A stretch of DNA of 64,000 bases from Eopsaltria australis (lineage: Eukaryota > Chordata > Aves > Passeriformes > Petroicidae). The stretch is taken from the NCBI GenBank assembly GCA_034509425.1, contig JAVTVJ010001157.1, positions 310,001-374,000 on the forward strand, given 5' to 3'. A program made the position numbers and the translations under genes. Below the pieces are notes generated by a model, which was given only the letters and a program-made list of their open reading frames with translations, was not told where the DNA came from and did no database searches. Shown here one piece after another: positions 23,418 through 56,984 of this stretch. The stretch's first letter is position 1; every line of letters starts with the position of its first letter.

Positions 23418-24603
23418 ATGCGGGCGTTGCCGTCGGGGCCGCGTTCGGGGCCGCGGCTGTGGCTGCTGCTGACGGCGGCGCTGGTGGCGGGCGGCGCTTC
23501 GGAGCACCCCCGGCTCCGCGGGGACGTGCTGCGGGACCTGGCCCGCGGCAAGGTGGAGGTGAGCGCGGGCGGGTGCCGCGGGGCGCGCCAGGGCTCGACC
23601 GGTGCCCGCCGGGCGCCTGACGGGGTGTTCTCTCCCGCAGACCTGCGGCGGGTGACGGCTGAACCGCCTCAGGGAGGTACGTACCGGGGCCGGGCCGGGG
23701 CGGGGAGTCGGGGCTTCCCAGTGCTGAGCCCGGCCCGGCTGGCCACTCTCCGCAGGTGAAGGCATTCGTCACCCAGGACATCCCGCTCTAGTACCTGCCG
23801 GCGGTGGCTGCAGCGCTGGGGTCGGGATGGGATGGGATGGGATGGGATGGGATGGGATGGGATGGGACGTGCGCGGGACAGGATGCGAGGAAATGAAGTA
23901 TGGGAGGGGACGGGCTGAGGGAGGATGGGGTTTGGTGAGGAATGAAGGACAGGGTTTGGTGAGGAGGACAGGTGGTTGGGGGATGTGATGGAGGATCGAA
24001 TGGTATTATGTGGGAAACAGGATAGGATGGTATGCAATGAAGAATGGGATGGGGGACAGAACAGATGGGACGGAAGGGAATGGGATATGAGAGAAGTTGG
24101 GCTGGGATGGAGGATGGTATAGGATAGGCAGGAGTGGGATGTGATGGAGGATGGGATGGGATGAGGGTTGTATGAGCCTGACAGCCTGACCAGTGCTGCC
24201 CACTCCTTGACACATTGCCCAGTCATAACCTGGAGATGAAACACCTGCCTGGTGCTGACCCTGAGCTTGTGCTCCTCAGCCTCCGGTATGAGGAGCTAGA
24301 GGTGAGTGGGCAGTGTGGCACCTGCTGCTCCAGGGCCTGGGGTGGTCAGTGCCCTACAGGTGCCAGGCTACAGCCCCTGTCTGGGTGCAGAGAATTCCCC
24401 TGAGTGACATGACCCGGGAAGAGATCAACCAGCTGGTGCAGGAGTTGGGATTCTACCGCAAGGAGACACCTGATGCCCCTGTGCCAGAGGAGTTCCAGTT
24501 TGCCCCTGCCAAGCCTCTGCCAATACTGCTGCCCTCCCAAGCACCCACCACTGATGGCAAGCCACCACCCAAACATGACAAGGAGGAACATCTAGACCTC
24601 TAG
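23418..24603 (+). CDS. SELENOM: Selenoprotein M (5 exons, UGA = selenocysteine)
   Basis: Exons: 23418-23558, 23641-23676, 23756-23790, 24223-24301 and 24391-24603, giving 167 residues. The protein is a thioredoxin-fold ER oxidoreductase of the SEP15/SELENOM family, linked in mammals to redox control and calcium handling. A signal peptide (about residues 1-29) precedes the domain. Exon 2 encodes the redox motif CGGU, with the in-frame TGA at 23653-23655 (Sec52), followed by [20 protein letters not shown]. The core continues with [20 protein letters not shown] and [20 protein letters not shown]. The C-terminus HLDL resembles an ER-retrieval signal. Compared with the 145-residue human protein, the extra length is mainly a Pro/Lys-rich linker before the C-terminus plus a longer N-terminal segment. 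A SECIS element lies in the 3' UTR, which supports recoding. Ordinary gene callers would stop at the TGA. The gene converges with SMTN. Confidence 0.96.
23824..24165. repeat. (GGGAT)n pentamer repeat in SELENOM intron 3
   Basis: About eight perfect GGGAT units at 23824-23866, followed by some 300 bases of decayed G(G/A)(G/A)AT-type sequence. The G-tracts of three separated by AT could form a G-quadruplex on the sense strand of the SELENOM pre-mRNA. Confidence 0.85.
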
Positions 24604-24954
24604 CAAGGAGTGCTACACTTGGGACAGGATTCTGCAGCCAGTCCCCAGTGTAGGGAATGAGGGTATTATGGCAGCTGGGGATGGTGTCACAGGGTGGCAA
24701 AAGTTTTTGCCCCCCACTCTTGCTTGGTCTTGTGTAGCCTCTGCCCCGAGGATGCCCTAGGCAGATCCAGCCTTAAGCTGGGGCTTCCTGGGCACTTGTG
24801 GACATTCCAAGGTTTCTGTGTGCTGGCTGATGCCCTCCCATCCTTGGAGCCCATTATCCCTGGCCAGTCAGGGCAATCAGCATTCCTTGCAGTCCCTTGC
24901 TGTGCCTAGAAGTTTAGCTGCTCCCAGCACTGGGCAGCAGTATCCTGCCTGCAT

Positions 24955-25015
24955 GGGACAGGATGAAACCCTCAGCAGAAAGTGCCAGGTGCTAAGGGTA
25001 GATGTGCTGAGTCCC
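24955..25015 (+). promoter_or_regulatory. SECIS element of SELENOM
   Basis: The core pieces are present in the right order. They are: lower helix GGGAC (24955-24959) pairing with GTCCC (25011-25015); the 5' quartet ATGA (24963-24966); an upper helix ACCCTCAGCA (24968-24977) pairing with TGCTAAGGGT (24990-24999), with nine of ten pairs; an apical loop GAAAGTGCCAGG with an AAA at 24979-24981; and the 3' GA at 25001-25002. The ATGA-to-AA distance of about 12 bases fits known SECIS geometry. As I recall, mammalian SELENOM has CC in the loop. Here AAA is in the usual place and a CC lies further along. Confidence 0.85.
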
Positions 25016-25081
25016 GAAGGTGGGAGAGCTGCCCCAAGGGGTCTTTCATCCCCCAGCAGGGTTATGTCATATCCAGCTCCT

Positions 25082-25087
25082 AGTAAA
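25082..25087 (+). promoter_or_regulatory. Likely SELENOM polyadenylation signal (AGTAAA)
   Basis: A variant hexamer AGTAAA is followed by a T/G-rich stretch (CACTGTGTCATCTTTT). It lies 67 bases after the SECIS element, and no canonical AATAAA occurs nearby on the plus strand. Confidence 0.45.
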
Positions 25088-25749
25088 GCTTTTATTTACA
25101 GTCATCTGCACTGTGTCATCTTTTCAGAGGGAGCTTGGTGGTGTGCATCCCACACTGCTCTGTTCCAAGGGCAGCTGCGTGCCTCAGAGCTTCTCACAGA
25201 GGCAGGAGAGGATGGCACAGTCATAGTCACTGCTGGTGAGCCACAAACCAACCTACAGACCAACTGCTGTTCCTGTGCCACCCCTCCCCAGCATGATAGA
25301 GGGGTGAGGATGGTAGGCACCATGGCATGGGATGAGCTGCTTTCACAGGGTGCAGGGTGATGGGCATGAGCCCATGAGCAAGTCCTGCAGTGGTGAACCA
25401 AAGCCCCATGGCTGCACTGGCCCAGTGGGGACATCTGGCGCTCAGCTAGGGAAGAAGTGGGGCACAGCTGCACTTGACCACAGCCTTGCTGGTCATGCGG
25501 GATCTTTTACCTGTGCCAGGCCTGGGGCGATGGAGGGCAGTGAACCGACAGCCCTGCTCAGGGTGGCTCAGCTATGGACGTCATGGGAGGACCAGTAAGT
25601 GCCCCAGTGTCCCTCTGGGCTGGGTAAGCAGTTGAGCTGCAGGTAGAGGGGCCAGGAGCAGCTGGACTGCCAGTGCTCCCCAAGCACTGTGATATGCAAT
25701 ATGCCACTGGCAGAAGGACCTGAGCCAGAAGCATTGCCCTAGATAAACC

Positions 25750-25755
25750 TTTATT
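25750..25755 (-). promoter_or_regulatory. SMTN polyadenylation signal
   Basis: TTTATT on the plus strand reads AATAAA on the minus strand, about 755 bases past the distal SMTN stop codon (26511). The convergent SELENOM 3' end lies roughly 650 bases away. Confidence 0.7.
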
Positions 25756-26510
25756 ATCTGGCTGGTGTTGGTACACGTGTCAGCGCGGGTGCAGAGATGT
25801 GACAGAGGGACGAGCGGCGCTGAGCACGTGGGTGCCCTGAGCTGGAGAGGGGAGTGCGGGTGATTGTCCCAGCTTGCTCCGTTGGCCTTGAACTCCCCTG
25901 GTACCCCTTGCCCCTGCCCTCTCCCCAGCCCACAGGTGCCCCCAGTGTGGAAGTGCCCCAGGTGCACGTGGAGGTGGGAAGCAGGGTGTCGGCACGGTTG
26001 TGGAGCTGTCCCCAGGGAGGTGACACCAAGCAGGGCCTACAGTGGGCAGAGAGGCTTCCTTGCAGGGGGCCAAGGGAACCACTGACAGGTGCTGCCTGCA
26101 GGATGTACCATGACCCTGGCTGGACTGCACAGCCCTACTCAGCCACAGACCCATGAGATGTCCCAAGTCTGAGGGCACAGCTGTGCCCAGGCCACCCCAG
26201 GGACTCAGGGATGTTGCCTGCAGGGCAAATAATTCCTGGAGAACAAATAACTTAAAAGGCTGGAGCATTGGGGGCAAGCCAAGCTGGGAGCATCCCCAGC
26301 AGCACACACCTGGCTCTGCCCACAGGGTCAGCCCACAGCTGGCCTAGGCAGAAGCAGCTCTGCCACGACAGAGGTGTGGGGGTGCCCTGGAGGAAGAGTT
26401 CTGTCCCCAGTGCCAGACCCATGGTCCCCCAGACCCTCCCGGGCAAGCAGCTCCCCTACCCACAGGCAGCTCTGGGGTGAGGGCAGCAGCAGGGGTGGGC
26501 AGGGCAGGCT

Positions 26511-47706
<21,196 letters not shown>

Positions 47707-48029
47707 CCTGCCCGCCGGGCCCGCGCTGCTGCGGTCGAGACAACAAAGCGCGACCGGGGCTGCTCGGCCCCGCGCTCGGTTCGGCAGCGCTCCCGCCCGC
47801 CCCGCCTTGCCTCGCCTCCGCTCCGCTCCGCTCGGCTCCGCCTCGGCTCCGCTCCGTTCCTGCTCGTGCTCCCAGTGGCGCCGCAGCCCCACCGCTTCCC
47901 ATCGCCCCGCCCCGTCCCGCCGCCGCCAGCCCGGCCCGGCCCCGCCCCGCGGGACCTGCGGGTCCCGTATCCCGGTGCCCAGCCCTGTCCAGGCACCGTG
48001 CACCGTGCACCGGCATCGAGAAAGCCGCC

Positions 48030-48358
48030 GTGCTGTGCCGCGCCGCGCCGCGCCGCGCCGAGCCGTGCCGTGCCGTGCCGTGCCGAGCCGTGCCGTGCCG
48101 TGCCGAGCCGTGCCGACCCGTGCCGTGCCGAGCCGTGCCGTGCCGAGCCGTGCCGTGCCGTGCCGTGCCGTGCCGTGCCGAGCCGTGCCGAGCCGAGCCG
48201 TGCCGTGCCGAGCCGTGCCGTGCCGTGCCGTGCCGAGCCGTGCCGTGCCGTGCCGTGCCGAGCCGCGCCGCCCGCGCCGAGCCGAGCCGCGCCGAGCCGC
48301 GCCGCGCCGCGCCGCGCCGAGCCGCGCCGAGCCGAGCCGCGCCGCGCCGCGCCGTGCC
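48030..48358. repeat. (GCCGN)n pentanucleotide array upstream of SMTN
   Basis: About 65 units of GCCG plus one variable base. The variable base is mostly T with interspersed A in the centre, and C at both ends. The phase breaks once near 48262-48275. The array lies about 330-650 bases upstream of the SMTN long-form start codon, inside an extended CpG island, and contains a CpG in every unit. Five-residue repeat peptides in all frames are an artefact of the period. Confidence 0.92.
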
Positions 48359-48359
48359 G

Positions 48360-51300
48360 CTCCGGACTCACTCCCGTCCCGGTCCCCACGCCCGTGCCGG
48401 TGTAGAGGAACGCTTGTGCTGGCACTTCAGGGTGTATGGCTGCCCGCAGTGTCCCCGAGCCCAGCCCGGGCGTGGGGACTCCCCACCTGCAGGAGCTGCT
48501 GCGCCACCCTGCTTGCAGGATGCGGGGCAGAGAGCCATCAGCACCTTCTGCACAGAGACCCTCCCCACCAGGCCCGGGGGATCATACCGTGGGATTCCCC
48601 TGCATGCACTGGGGAGCTGTTTGGACACTGCTGACACCGCTGCAGGACTAATGCCCAGGGCACCCCTAAAAACCTGTGAGGGCTCCTTGGGGATGTGCTG
48701 TCCTCCCCACATGGTCCCACTGCTTGCTCCAACTCAGAAGCTGCTTGTAGTGTCCTTGTCCTTACATCCTGTCCCAGGTCCCAGAAGGCAGTGCTAGGAC
48801 AGGCAATTCATGGTGTCTCACTGTTGAGAGGTTCCCCTGGAGACCCCAAACTCCTTACCTGCAGCTGAAGTGCAGCACTCCTCTGCAGAGGACTAACTTG
48901 TTGGGCCTCAATCTTGTTTCTGGGCAAAGGCCAGAAGTATTCCCTGGAGAGGACTAAGTACCTGACATAATCCAGAGGTGCTGTGGGCTCTGCAAAGCAA
49001 GGCAGCTGCCATCTGCTTCCAGCTCCTAGGTGAGGGGGAGAGGTGCTGTTCCCTGCCTTGACTAGCAACCCAGAGACCAAAGGGCTTCTCCAGAGCAGGT
49101 CACTGAGATTAAGTTCACTGCTCTTCTGGGAGTTCCCAGCCATCTGGGAAGATGGATGGAATGGAGCAGGACCACAGCATCATCTGACACAGGGAAGCAC
49201 CCACTGTAGCCAGAAAGATGGAGTGTGGTAGAGGTGCCTAGAAGGTCCAGCAGTTTCCATACTGGGAGTGTTGGTTCAGATGTCTCACTTCAGTCCTATT
49301 TGGCAGGGTGGGTCTCCAGCTGCACTGGCATCCCAGAGCCGTCTGCTCCCCTAGGTTCCTCAGCAGCTCTCCACTCTCCAGGCCTGAGCAACATTGGGCC
49401 CCACTGGAGTATGACAGCCCTTGCCCAAGCAACTATGCTAAGGCCAATCCTTCCAAGCACTGTAACATCACCCTCTGCCAGTCTCAGCAGCAACATTGCC
49501 TTCACACCCTGCCATGTCTGTCACAGGGCTGCCACACAGGAGTCTAGGGTCTGCCCTGCCCTGCAGCTCTCCTGTCACACAGCCCCTCAGGCAGCAGGCA
49601 CCAGGACACTCAGGGGTCTGCATCATTTGCAGCTCTGCTGTCACATGGGAGCAGGCACTGCCACATACCCAGCTCCTGGCCTTCAGGCAGCACAGCTGGC
49701 AGCAGTTCATCTTCCCTTTTGGTATGGGGGGGATCCCACTGCCAACCTTCATCTGTTGAAAGTACATCAGGTTTGTTCTCCAGCCCCTCTGCCAGCAGCA
49801 GCACGGGGCAGGGCAATGGATACTGGTGCATGGCTGGCAGCATGAATGGTGGCCTTCCCAGATGGAAGCAGATGCATGCTGAGCTGTGTGGGTGAAGTAG
49901 CCTTGCACAGCTCTCAGCATGTGCAGCAGCACTTATCCTGCCTGTGCTCCCACAGGTCTGCACCACTCCTGGCTCCATCCCCCCAGGTAGTGATCCCGTC
50001 ACATCCTCACTGACCCACTGCCACATCCCCAGGATGACCACCCACCACCCACCACCCAGCATATACAGGGCTCCCCAGGGGTGAGGTGGGCATGCAACCA
50101 GCCAAGCACAGACTCCAAGCAGACCTCCTTATTCCTTGAAGTGGAGCAAGGAGAGATTTACAAACCCCTCAGAGAGCCAAGGGCTTCAGCTCCAGGCCTG
50201 GCTCTGGGAGGGCTGCAGGGTGGCTGCAGGTGGTACAGCGTGCAGGGCAGGTGAGGGAGTGATCTCATAGGTTTGCAGCAATCACAGCACACTGTTTTAT
50301 GTTCTGTGCTGACAAAGGCGGTCATATCACCCAGTAGATGGGATGAACCTGCATCAAGGGGCAGAGGCCTGGGTAGGTGCACAGGTTCTGAGGGCTCCCC
50401 CAGCCAGGGGACAAGTACAGCAAAGGGAGGAGAGGCAAGAATCATTTGGGTTCCCTTTGGGGATGCTAAACATAGTGTTAAACACCAGTGATGGAATTTT
50501 ATTGTGCAAGCACATGTCTAGAACTGGTCTGGGCACCTGCCTGACTCAGGGATGGGACAATGCAGACTAGGGTAGGGACATGACTGTGGTGCCAGGCAGG
50601 GAGAATTCAATCTCCTTTGAGGCATGGCCCTTCCTCTGGGCACAGAAGCACAGTGTGGGGCCAGCATTACCCTGCTGTTCTGGCAGCACAGACCCACCTG
50701 AAGCTTTCCTGGTTTCATGCCTCTTCTCTTGGGAATTTCTGACACTCACAGACCTTTGTCCATCCCATTGTCCACATACCCAATACTTTGTAATTGCTCC
50801 CAAAATCACAAATTGGCTTGACCTGGCTGGTCTCATTCCCAGAGGAAGCCAGGGAGTGGGGCATCTGTCACCCCAGGTGGACGTTTGGGCCAGGCACCCA
50901 CTCCTGGCTGACCAAAGCAGCAGGGTGAGCTCAGGGAGGAGGAGGAGGAGGAAGAAAAAGGGGAAGAGAAGAACGATAGCTCTTGGTTTCACGGCACTGT
51001 GCTGTTCGCGCATGCCACACACATGTGAAGCCTGATGCTGCCACTCCTCTGTATGCTGGCAACAGAGCAGCTCCCACACAGCACCATGCTATTATCAACA
51101 GTGACATCATGGTGGTTGAGTTTTGGAGCTCAAAGACCTACTTCCCAGGGCCCCTAATGGCAGAGTACCCCCATGATGCCCAGCTCCTCTGGGCAGGAGA
51201 GAAGCTCCTCCAGCTGCCTGGGGCTGCAGGAGAAGCTGGGCTCTCCCTGCCTCTTCTTCCTCTTCTTGCTTGCAGCCTTAGGTGTGATGATGAGCCAAAA

Positions 51301-53190
51301 TCCTCCTGGACAGTAAGTCCCTGGGAACTATGCAGCTTGTTTAGTTCAGAGGCTGGCATGAAGAGAGGCCAGAGCAGCAGGATCTGGGGGGGATGTAGTG
51401 CTGTGCCCTCTGAGAGATGGCAGAACCTGGGAATGGGCACACCCCAGAGACAGGGCAGGACAAGGGATGGGTTGAGGGCTGCCCTTGGGTGTGAATGGAG
51501 GCTGGGCAGCACAGAGTGGCCAGAATGATGCACAGGAAGGTGTCCTGGGACACACAGTGCAGCAGGAGGGCAGCAGTATGGCAGCTCTGCTGCAGCCAGA
51601 CTAGCCACAAGGACCACCTGCCTGCACAGAACTGGTGCCACTTGCTTAGGACAGGGCAGTCATGCCCAAACATGTCCCCATTTCTCAGGCATGATTCACA
51701 TCCTGCTGGGAGCCAGGGCAGGATCAGGTGTTATGGATCCTTCATATCCTGCTGCTAGCAGGGGCACTGGGCAGCCTCCTACCTGCCCACGGGTGCTGCA
51801 TCACCTGGGATAGGAAGGAGCCATGTGACAAGGAAGGTCCCACTTTTGGGGTGCTAGATTGCCCAAGGAGGATCAGTGCTGCCACATACACTGAGGGCGC
51901 CAGTTGTCCCATTTGGCTGGCCCATATGGGGACCAGCACGCAGAAAGCACACACTGCTTCCCTATGAGTTAGAAGCAATTTTTCCCAGGTGCTGGGTCGA
52001 GGGCTGGATCTCTGTTGTGCCTCTTCACCTGCACAGAGGAAGAGAACGGGCAAGTCTATCCATCTGTCTGCAGGCTCTTGTCTGTTGCTCATGCTAGTAC
52101 AAGAGCAATTCTGGTGAGTACTCAGGGGCTCAGCCTGCTCAGGGCATGCACCTGTGCCCCTGGTGGAACCTCTCCAGAAGGTAGATCCACACACGAGGTG
52201 CTGGGTTAGCGCCCTTCCTGCCTATGTCCACCCCAGTCCAGCTCAATTCCTGCTGTGGGGGTTGCAGCACTGGGGCACTGAGCTTCTGCGCCACCACAGC
52301 CTTGGATTGCAGGAGTTAAGTGAGTCAATTTCCCTCCACCGACCTTTGGCCCCTGTCTTGCGCAGAATTCCCAAAGGATCCTGTGAAGTGAGCACAGTCT
52401 GTCCCATTCCTTGCCCTGCCACAGGATCTATCCTGTGGGTCTATCCTGCAGCACCACATCCGCCACAGGAGCCTGAATCTGCTTCTGCTGCAGTGCCTCT
52501 GACACAGCCTGCTCCTACCTGGGCACCTCTTGGCCATGAGTCCACATTGCCTGTGCTCCAGGAAAGAGGGAAGAAGGAAACACTCTCAGTACTCAAGCAC
52601 TGCAGGAGGCCAGGGCACTGCACAGCACCCTACAGTGCCACAAGCAGGGCACCATGTCCACCAGGAGCAGAGGGAGCCCGCAGGCAGAGGCTGCTGTGGA
52701 ACTAGCATCTGCTCAGGACATGACTCCCCAGGCTGCAGCCTGCTCCCTGGCACTGGGCCCAGAGGACTAGAGTGCTTGGAAACTATCAGGGCCTTGGTGT
52801 CAGCATCTGCAGCAACCACAGGGCTGCCAGTCTGCAAAGAAGAGTGGGAACCTCCCTTCCCTGCTGTATGTTGGTATTTCCAAATGGATCTGTGCATAGC
52901 AACACGTGTACCCAGGCTGAGTGCATGGTCCCTGTCCTGCTGCATGGTCGCTGCTGCCAAGGCCTGCAGAGGCGCTCTGTGGCATCTACCTGGATGCTAC
53001 TTCCATGAGACACCCAAGATTTCCATAAACTTTTCACTATAAGAGTATGTTTTTGGTTGCTTTCAAGTTGACAGACTGAAATTACCTGAACTGCCCATGT
53101 CAGGCACACATTCATCAGCCTGGGTTAAACAAACGCTCTGAATTGGACCAAACCCACAACAAACAGAGTCCACATATTTCAAATAATGAG
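48360..53190. other. Intergenic stretch between SMTN and the TUG1-like locus
   Basis: Nearly 5 kb with no exon or RNA gene I can recognise. ORFs are short and disagree between strands. From about 52.9 kb the base composition shifts from GC-rich to AT-richer, marking the boundary between the SMTN domain and the lncRNA/MORC2 domain. Confidence 0.5.
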
Positions 53191-53203
53191 ACAGGGAAAA
53201 CTA

Positions 53204-53209
53204 TTTATT
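53204..53209 (-). promoter_or_regulatory. Polyadenylation signal of the TUG1-like RNA
   Basis: TTTATT on plus reads AATAAA on minus. It is placed at the distal end of the ORF-poor block that begins at the MORC2-shared promoter. Confidence 0.5.
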
Positions 53210-56200
53210 AATGAAAAGAATTGTACTAGTTAGTCACCTTCTTAAGAAGCCTGCACACCTTCTTACGTTGGTCGAAGTCACTAAAAACATCATACAGTTA
53301 CAGTTCAGAGCAGAAAGCCTCCGGGCTTGGGTCCTTTTCAGTATCCCTATGGAAAATCATCCAACCTAGACTAAACTATCCATTTCTAACAACTAATTCA
53401 CGCCATCCATAACGCTTTCAAGTTTGTGAGGAAAATTCTTGTAAGACACCACCATCGCTCCTTTTCTACTATCTTCTCGTAGGCTCTTCTGCCTGTCTTT
53501 CCTGCCAAGGAACAGAGTGTTTTCTGCAGTAAGCCTGAGGTGGTGACATAATGCTGTAACAGCTGTGACGTTTTTTTCATGTTGTTAATTCATTAATCAA
53601 ACCTGGGCTCAGGACAGGGGGAGCCTGACTGACAGTGGAGGATCCTCCCTGTTCACCATTCCACTGACAATTCACTCCAAGGTGTCTCCCTGCTCTCAAA
53701 TAATCTTACCCTTTTCACTCTTCTGCAAACTCATTTACAAAGTAGTTTCTGACAGTGTCTCACTGAGAATGGTACCTCGACTGAAATAAGGAATTTAAGT
53801 CCATGATGTGACTCCTCCTGAAAACAATGCACCGAAAGGCTGACACCTGGCACTACAGAAAAGGTCTCTAAACTGTTATGAACCTTCCACACATTTAGGC
53901 ATTCATCTTTGAGCATCTTGCTCTGCATGTCTTGTAAGGACTGACACACAGAGTGCTCATAAAACCATTGTTCCAGAGAAGAACTGCAGGATTTAGGCTT
54001 CCCAGCATAGGAGAAAAACACACTTCCATGAAGAGGGGTCCAACTTAATGACACATTTAGTCAGCAAATTGCTCTGCTACTTGATGCGAATGATGGAGAG
54101 GCTGGGCAGACGTAGCTTTGAACACAAGAAACAGGGCTGCTCATAGTCATAGAGGGAATAACTGCTTACTAGGAGAAGCCAGGACGAAAACACTTCCTTC
54201 TAAATGCTTGACTTCAGGGTTGTGTTCTTGTATTGGATCGACATGGAGATGCAACTCATGCCCAAGAAAAGGTGGAACGCTTTGATGCTTTTTGATGCGG
54301 CTCTTGTCTGTGAGTGAGATTGGCATGCTCTGTCTAAAGATGAACACCCCACATTGGAGGCAGCAGCATATTTCACTGCAGAAGTTCCCATTCTGTACAG
54401 GGAGACAATGAGAACTCGTCACACAGCAGAGGCAGCATATGGCATGACACGAAAGAATGAACCAAAAAGCTGTGAGGCAACATGATTTCAAGCCCATTAA
54501 AGGAAGCTGCATTGAAATTCTTTCTACAAACTCAGGGCAATGGAAGAGATCCATGCCACTTTGGCCACTGGGGCTTGCAACTGCATCCAGTCTTCTTAGG
54601 AGAAGTACCAAGGTGAACGCTCAGTAGAACAGCACTGACCTAGAACTTCAGCAGCTTCTGTCACGACACAGACAGAGGGCCTTGCATCCAAAGGCAATGC
54701 CATTTTTTCCTTCCAGAAAAACAAAGGATAAAGGAAGGACCAGTAAACCCCTGAGGATCACTGGTGATGTCTCAGATTTTTCACTGCCTGCTTATTTCAC
54801 TGTGACACTGAAAACCTCATTTCTACAATGCAAAGGTTTACATTTCTTCATGTACATAAACACAGAATACAGCCACACACAGTTGGGAGACCTCATAGGC
54901 CTGACTCACAGTGGAAAAGACACTGCTGCACTCATGGCACTTGTCTGGTGCAGAATCTACTAACTACCACTATGATGAATCATGAACTAAGTATTGGCTT
55001 AGAAGTCTAGCTTCTTAAAAAATAGGGGCAAAAAAGAATAATTGTTGACTTAAGGCCCACACAGGTGTAGAAGCGGTTACTTTCAACTTGCAGAACAATG
55101 GCCATACAAATAAACTCTTCAATTACCTCAGGCTATGACCTAGACTCCAGTGGAAAGAGGCTTAACAAAATACTATGTCAGAGTAAGGACTCAGCAAACA
55201 CTACACGGGACTGCATGGGAACTCACTCCACAGTCTAGAAGCATAGATTTTGAACAGTGTGGAATCAAAAGAGTAGTTTTACAAGGGGACTTGGGGATTA
55301 CTTCAGAGTAAGAAACTCAGCCTTAGGGTTAAAGAAGAGCAGTACAGTTTGCTCCGAGCTCCACATGTACAGGCTGGACAAACCACCAACCCACAGGTCA
55401 TTTATGAAGAAATTTATGTGCCACTAGAACAAACTGCTGCCTCCCACTGCACCAGTGACTTCTAGGGGGTAGTGCCTGCGACACCTGAGCAGCCAGACTT
55501 GTTTTGCCCATTCCTGTAAGATGCAGAGATCCTGGGACTGAACAGAAACTCAGGAAAATGCTGCTGGTAGCCTAAGTAAAAAAAAAAAAAAAAGGGGAGG
55601 TTGCCTGTCATAACCAGTATAACTGAAAGATCTAGAACTATTTAAACAAAGTTAAGGGAGAGAGTTTCCAAGGAAAAACAGCTGACCCAAAAGAGGATAA
55701 ATGTGAATTTCCAGAGGGAAGACTTTCATCTCTAAAGTACTGAGAAATTCAGCAGTTTGCAGCAGTAGTACACAGGCCAAACAAGCCTGTTCCATCTCCA
55801 TCTACAGAGAGGTTCCCATCAAAGCATAGCTCTGTCATGGCCAAGGCAGAGCTGTGATGTAATCCAAACGCTGCTTTGTAAAAGGTGAATTAATTTCATT
55901 ACATCTTGGGCCAATGTCTGGCAGCTCAGAGAGACAGTAAATGAAGGCATAAATCTTTCAAGACTTGGGCAAGAGAGATTAAAGAGAAGAAGTCAGGAAC
56001 ATGTCTGAAACCTACTGCAGAAAAGCTAGGGAAAGTGTAAGAATTAAATTTTCACTTCACTTTTGTCAAAGAAAATAAAAAAGATGTGGAATTGATCACC
56101 ACCAAATGGTGAGATGGTAATGAGCAATTTCCTGCCTGGGTTGGCCAAATGAAATGGAACTGCACTGTACTGGTCTTCTACCAAGGGCCAGATGGAAAGG

Positions 56201-56984
56201 ACTGGCATCTAGCCAGTCCATCCTCAGAACAGGTCAGACCCCACAGGAGCAGCAGGAAGGTGTTCAACAGCTCTGTCCACAGCACTGTAGTACTCAGATG
56301 ATGTTGTCAACCTCTCCAACACCAGGAAAGAAACATTAGTTCCTCCCTGAAGGTAAGATGACGAGACAGAGTTCTGGTAGGCATAGAGACACTCTGTTTA
56401 CCTAAGAGGACAAGGCTGATATGATGCATAGGTTCTGGTTCCTCAGGAACACATATTTAGCTAATTACTTTGCCCGTACACTGATAGGATTTATATTGCT
56501 TTTGAAAATCTGCTGCTGATATTGACTACCATGTGACAAAGCTGAGCACAACAGATGATGCTACAATCTTTAATAGACTCATTGATTGCCATAAACCTAA
56601 TATACTTGAACACAGTTCTCAACAGTAATTTTCCTAATTCTTACATGCAGTTTGATGTCCTGCTGTGCACAGCTTTTCAGAGGTAAGGCCTAGAAGAGCC
56701 ACTGGACACAAGCACAGTGATTTCTTGATGCCTTCACAAGAACACTCCTGCCAGGAGGAATGATACAACTTGCTGGCCTGAACAGGCCTAACTGAGGGTA
56801 AACAGAGCTAAATGCTGTTCTGGGAAGTGAAGTTCTCAGGCCAAAGCTCCAGACTTGTTAGCTCAGGCTTACATACCACTGGGGATGGGGGGCAAACAAC
56901 TCAAAAATTAAACTCAGGTTTTAGCCATTTACCAATCACTAGTAACAGATTTAAATTTAACTTTTCACCACACAGCTTGAACAC

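Noticed and set aside
22290..23781. Frames of 489 (+) and 311 (-) codons upstream of SELENOM
   Set aside because: Cys/Val-rich on plus and His/Thr-rich on minus, with period equal to the satellite. These are artefacts of G/T-rich repeats.
24655..24700. An alternative SECIS starting at ATGA near 24657
   Set aside because: It lacks a pairing upper helix of adequate length and a 3' GA at the right distance. The 24955-25015 fold is far better.
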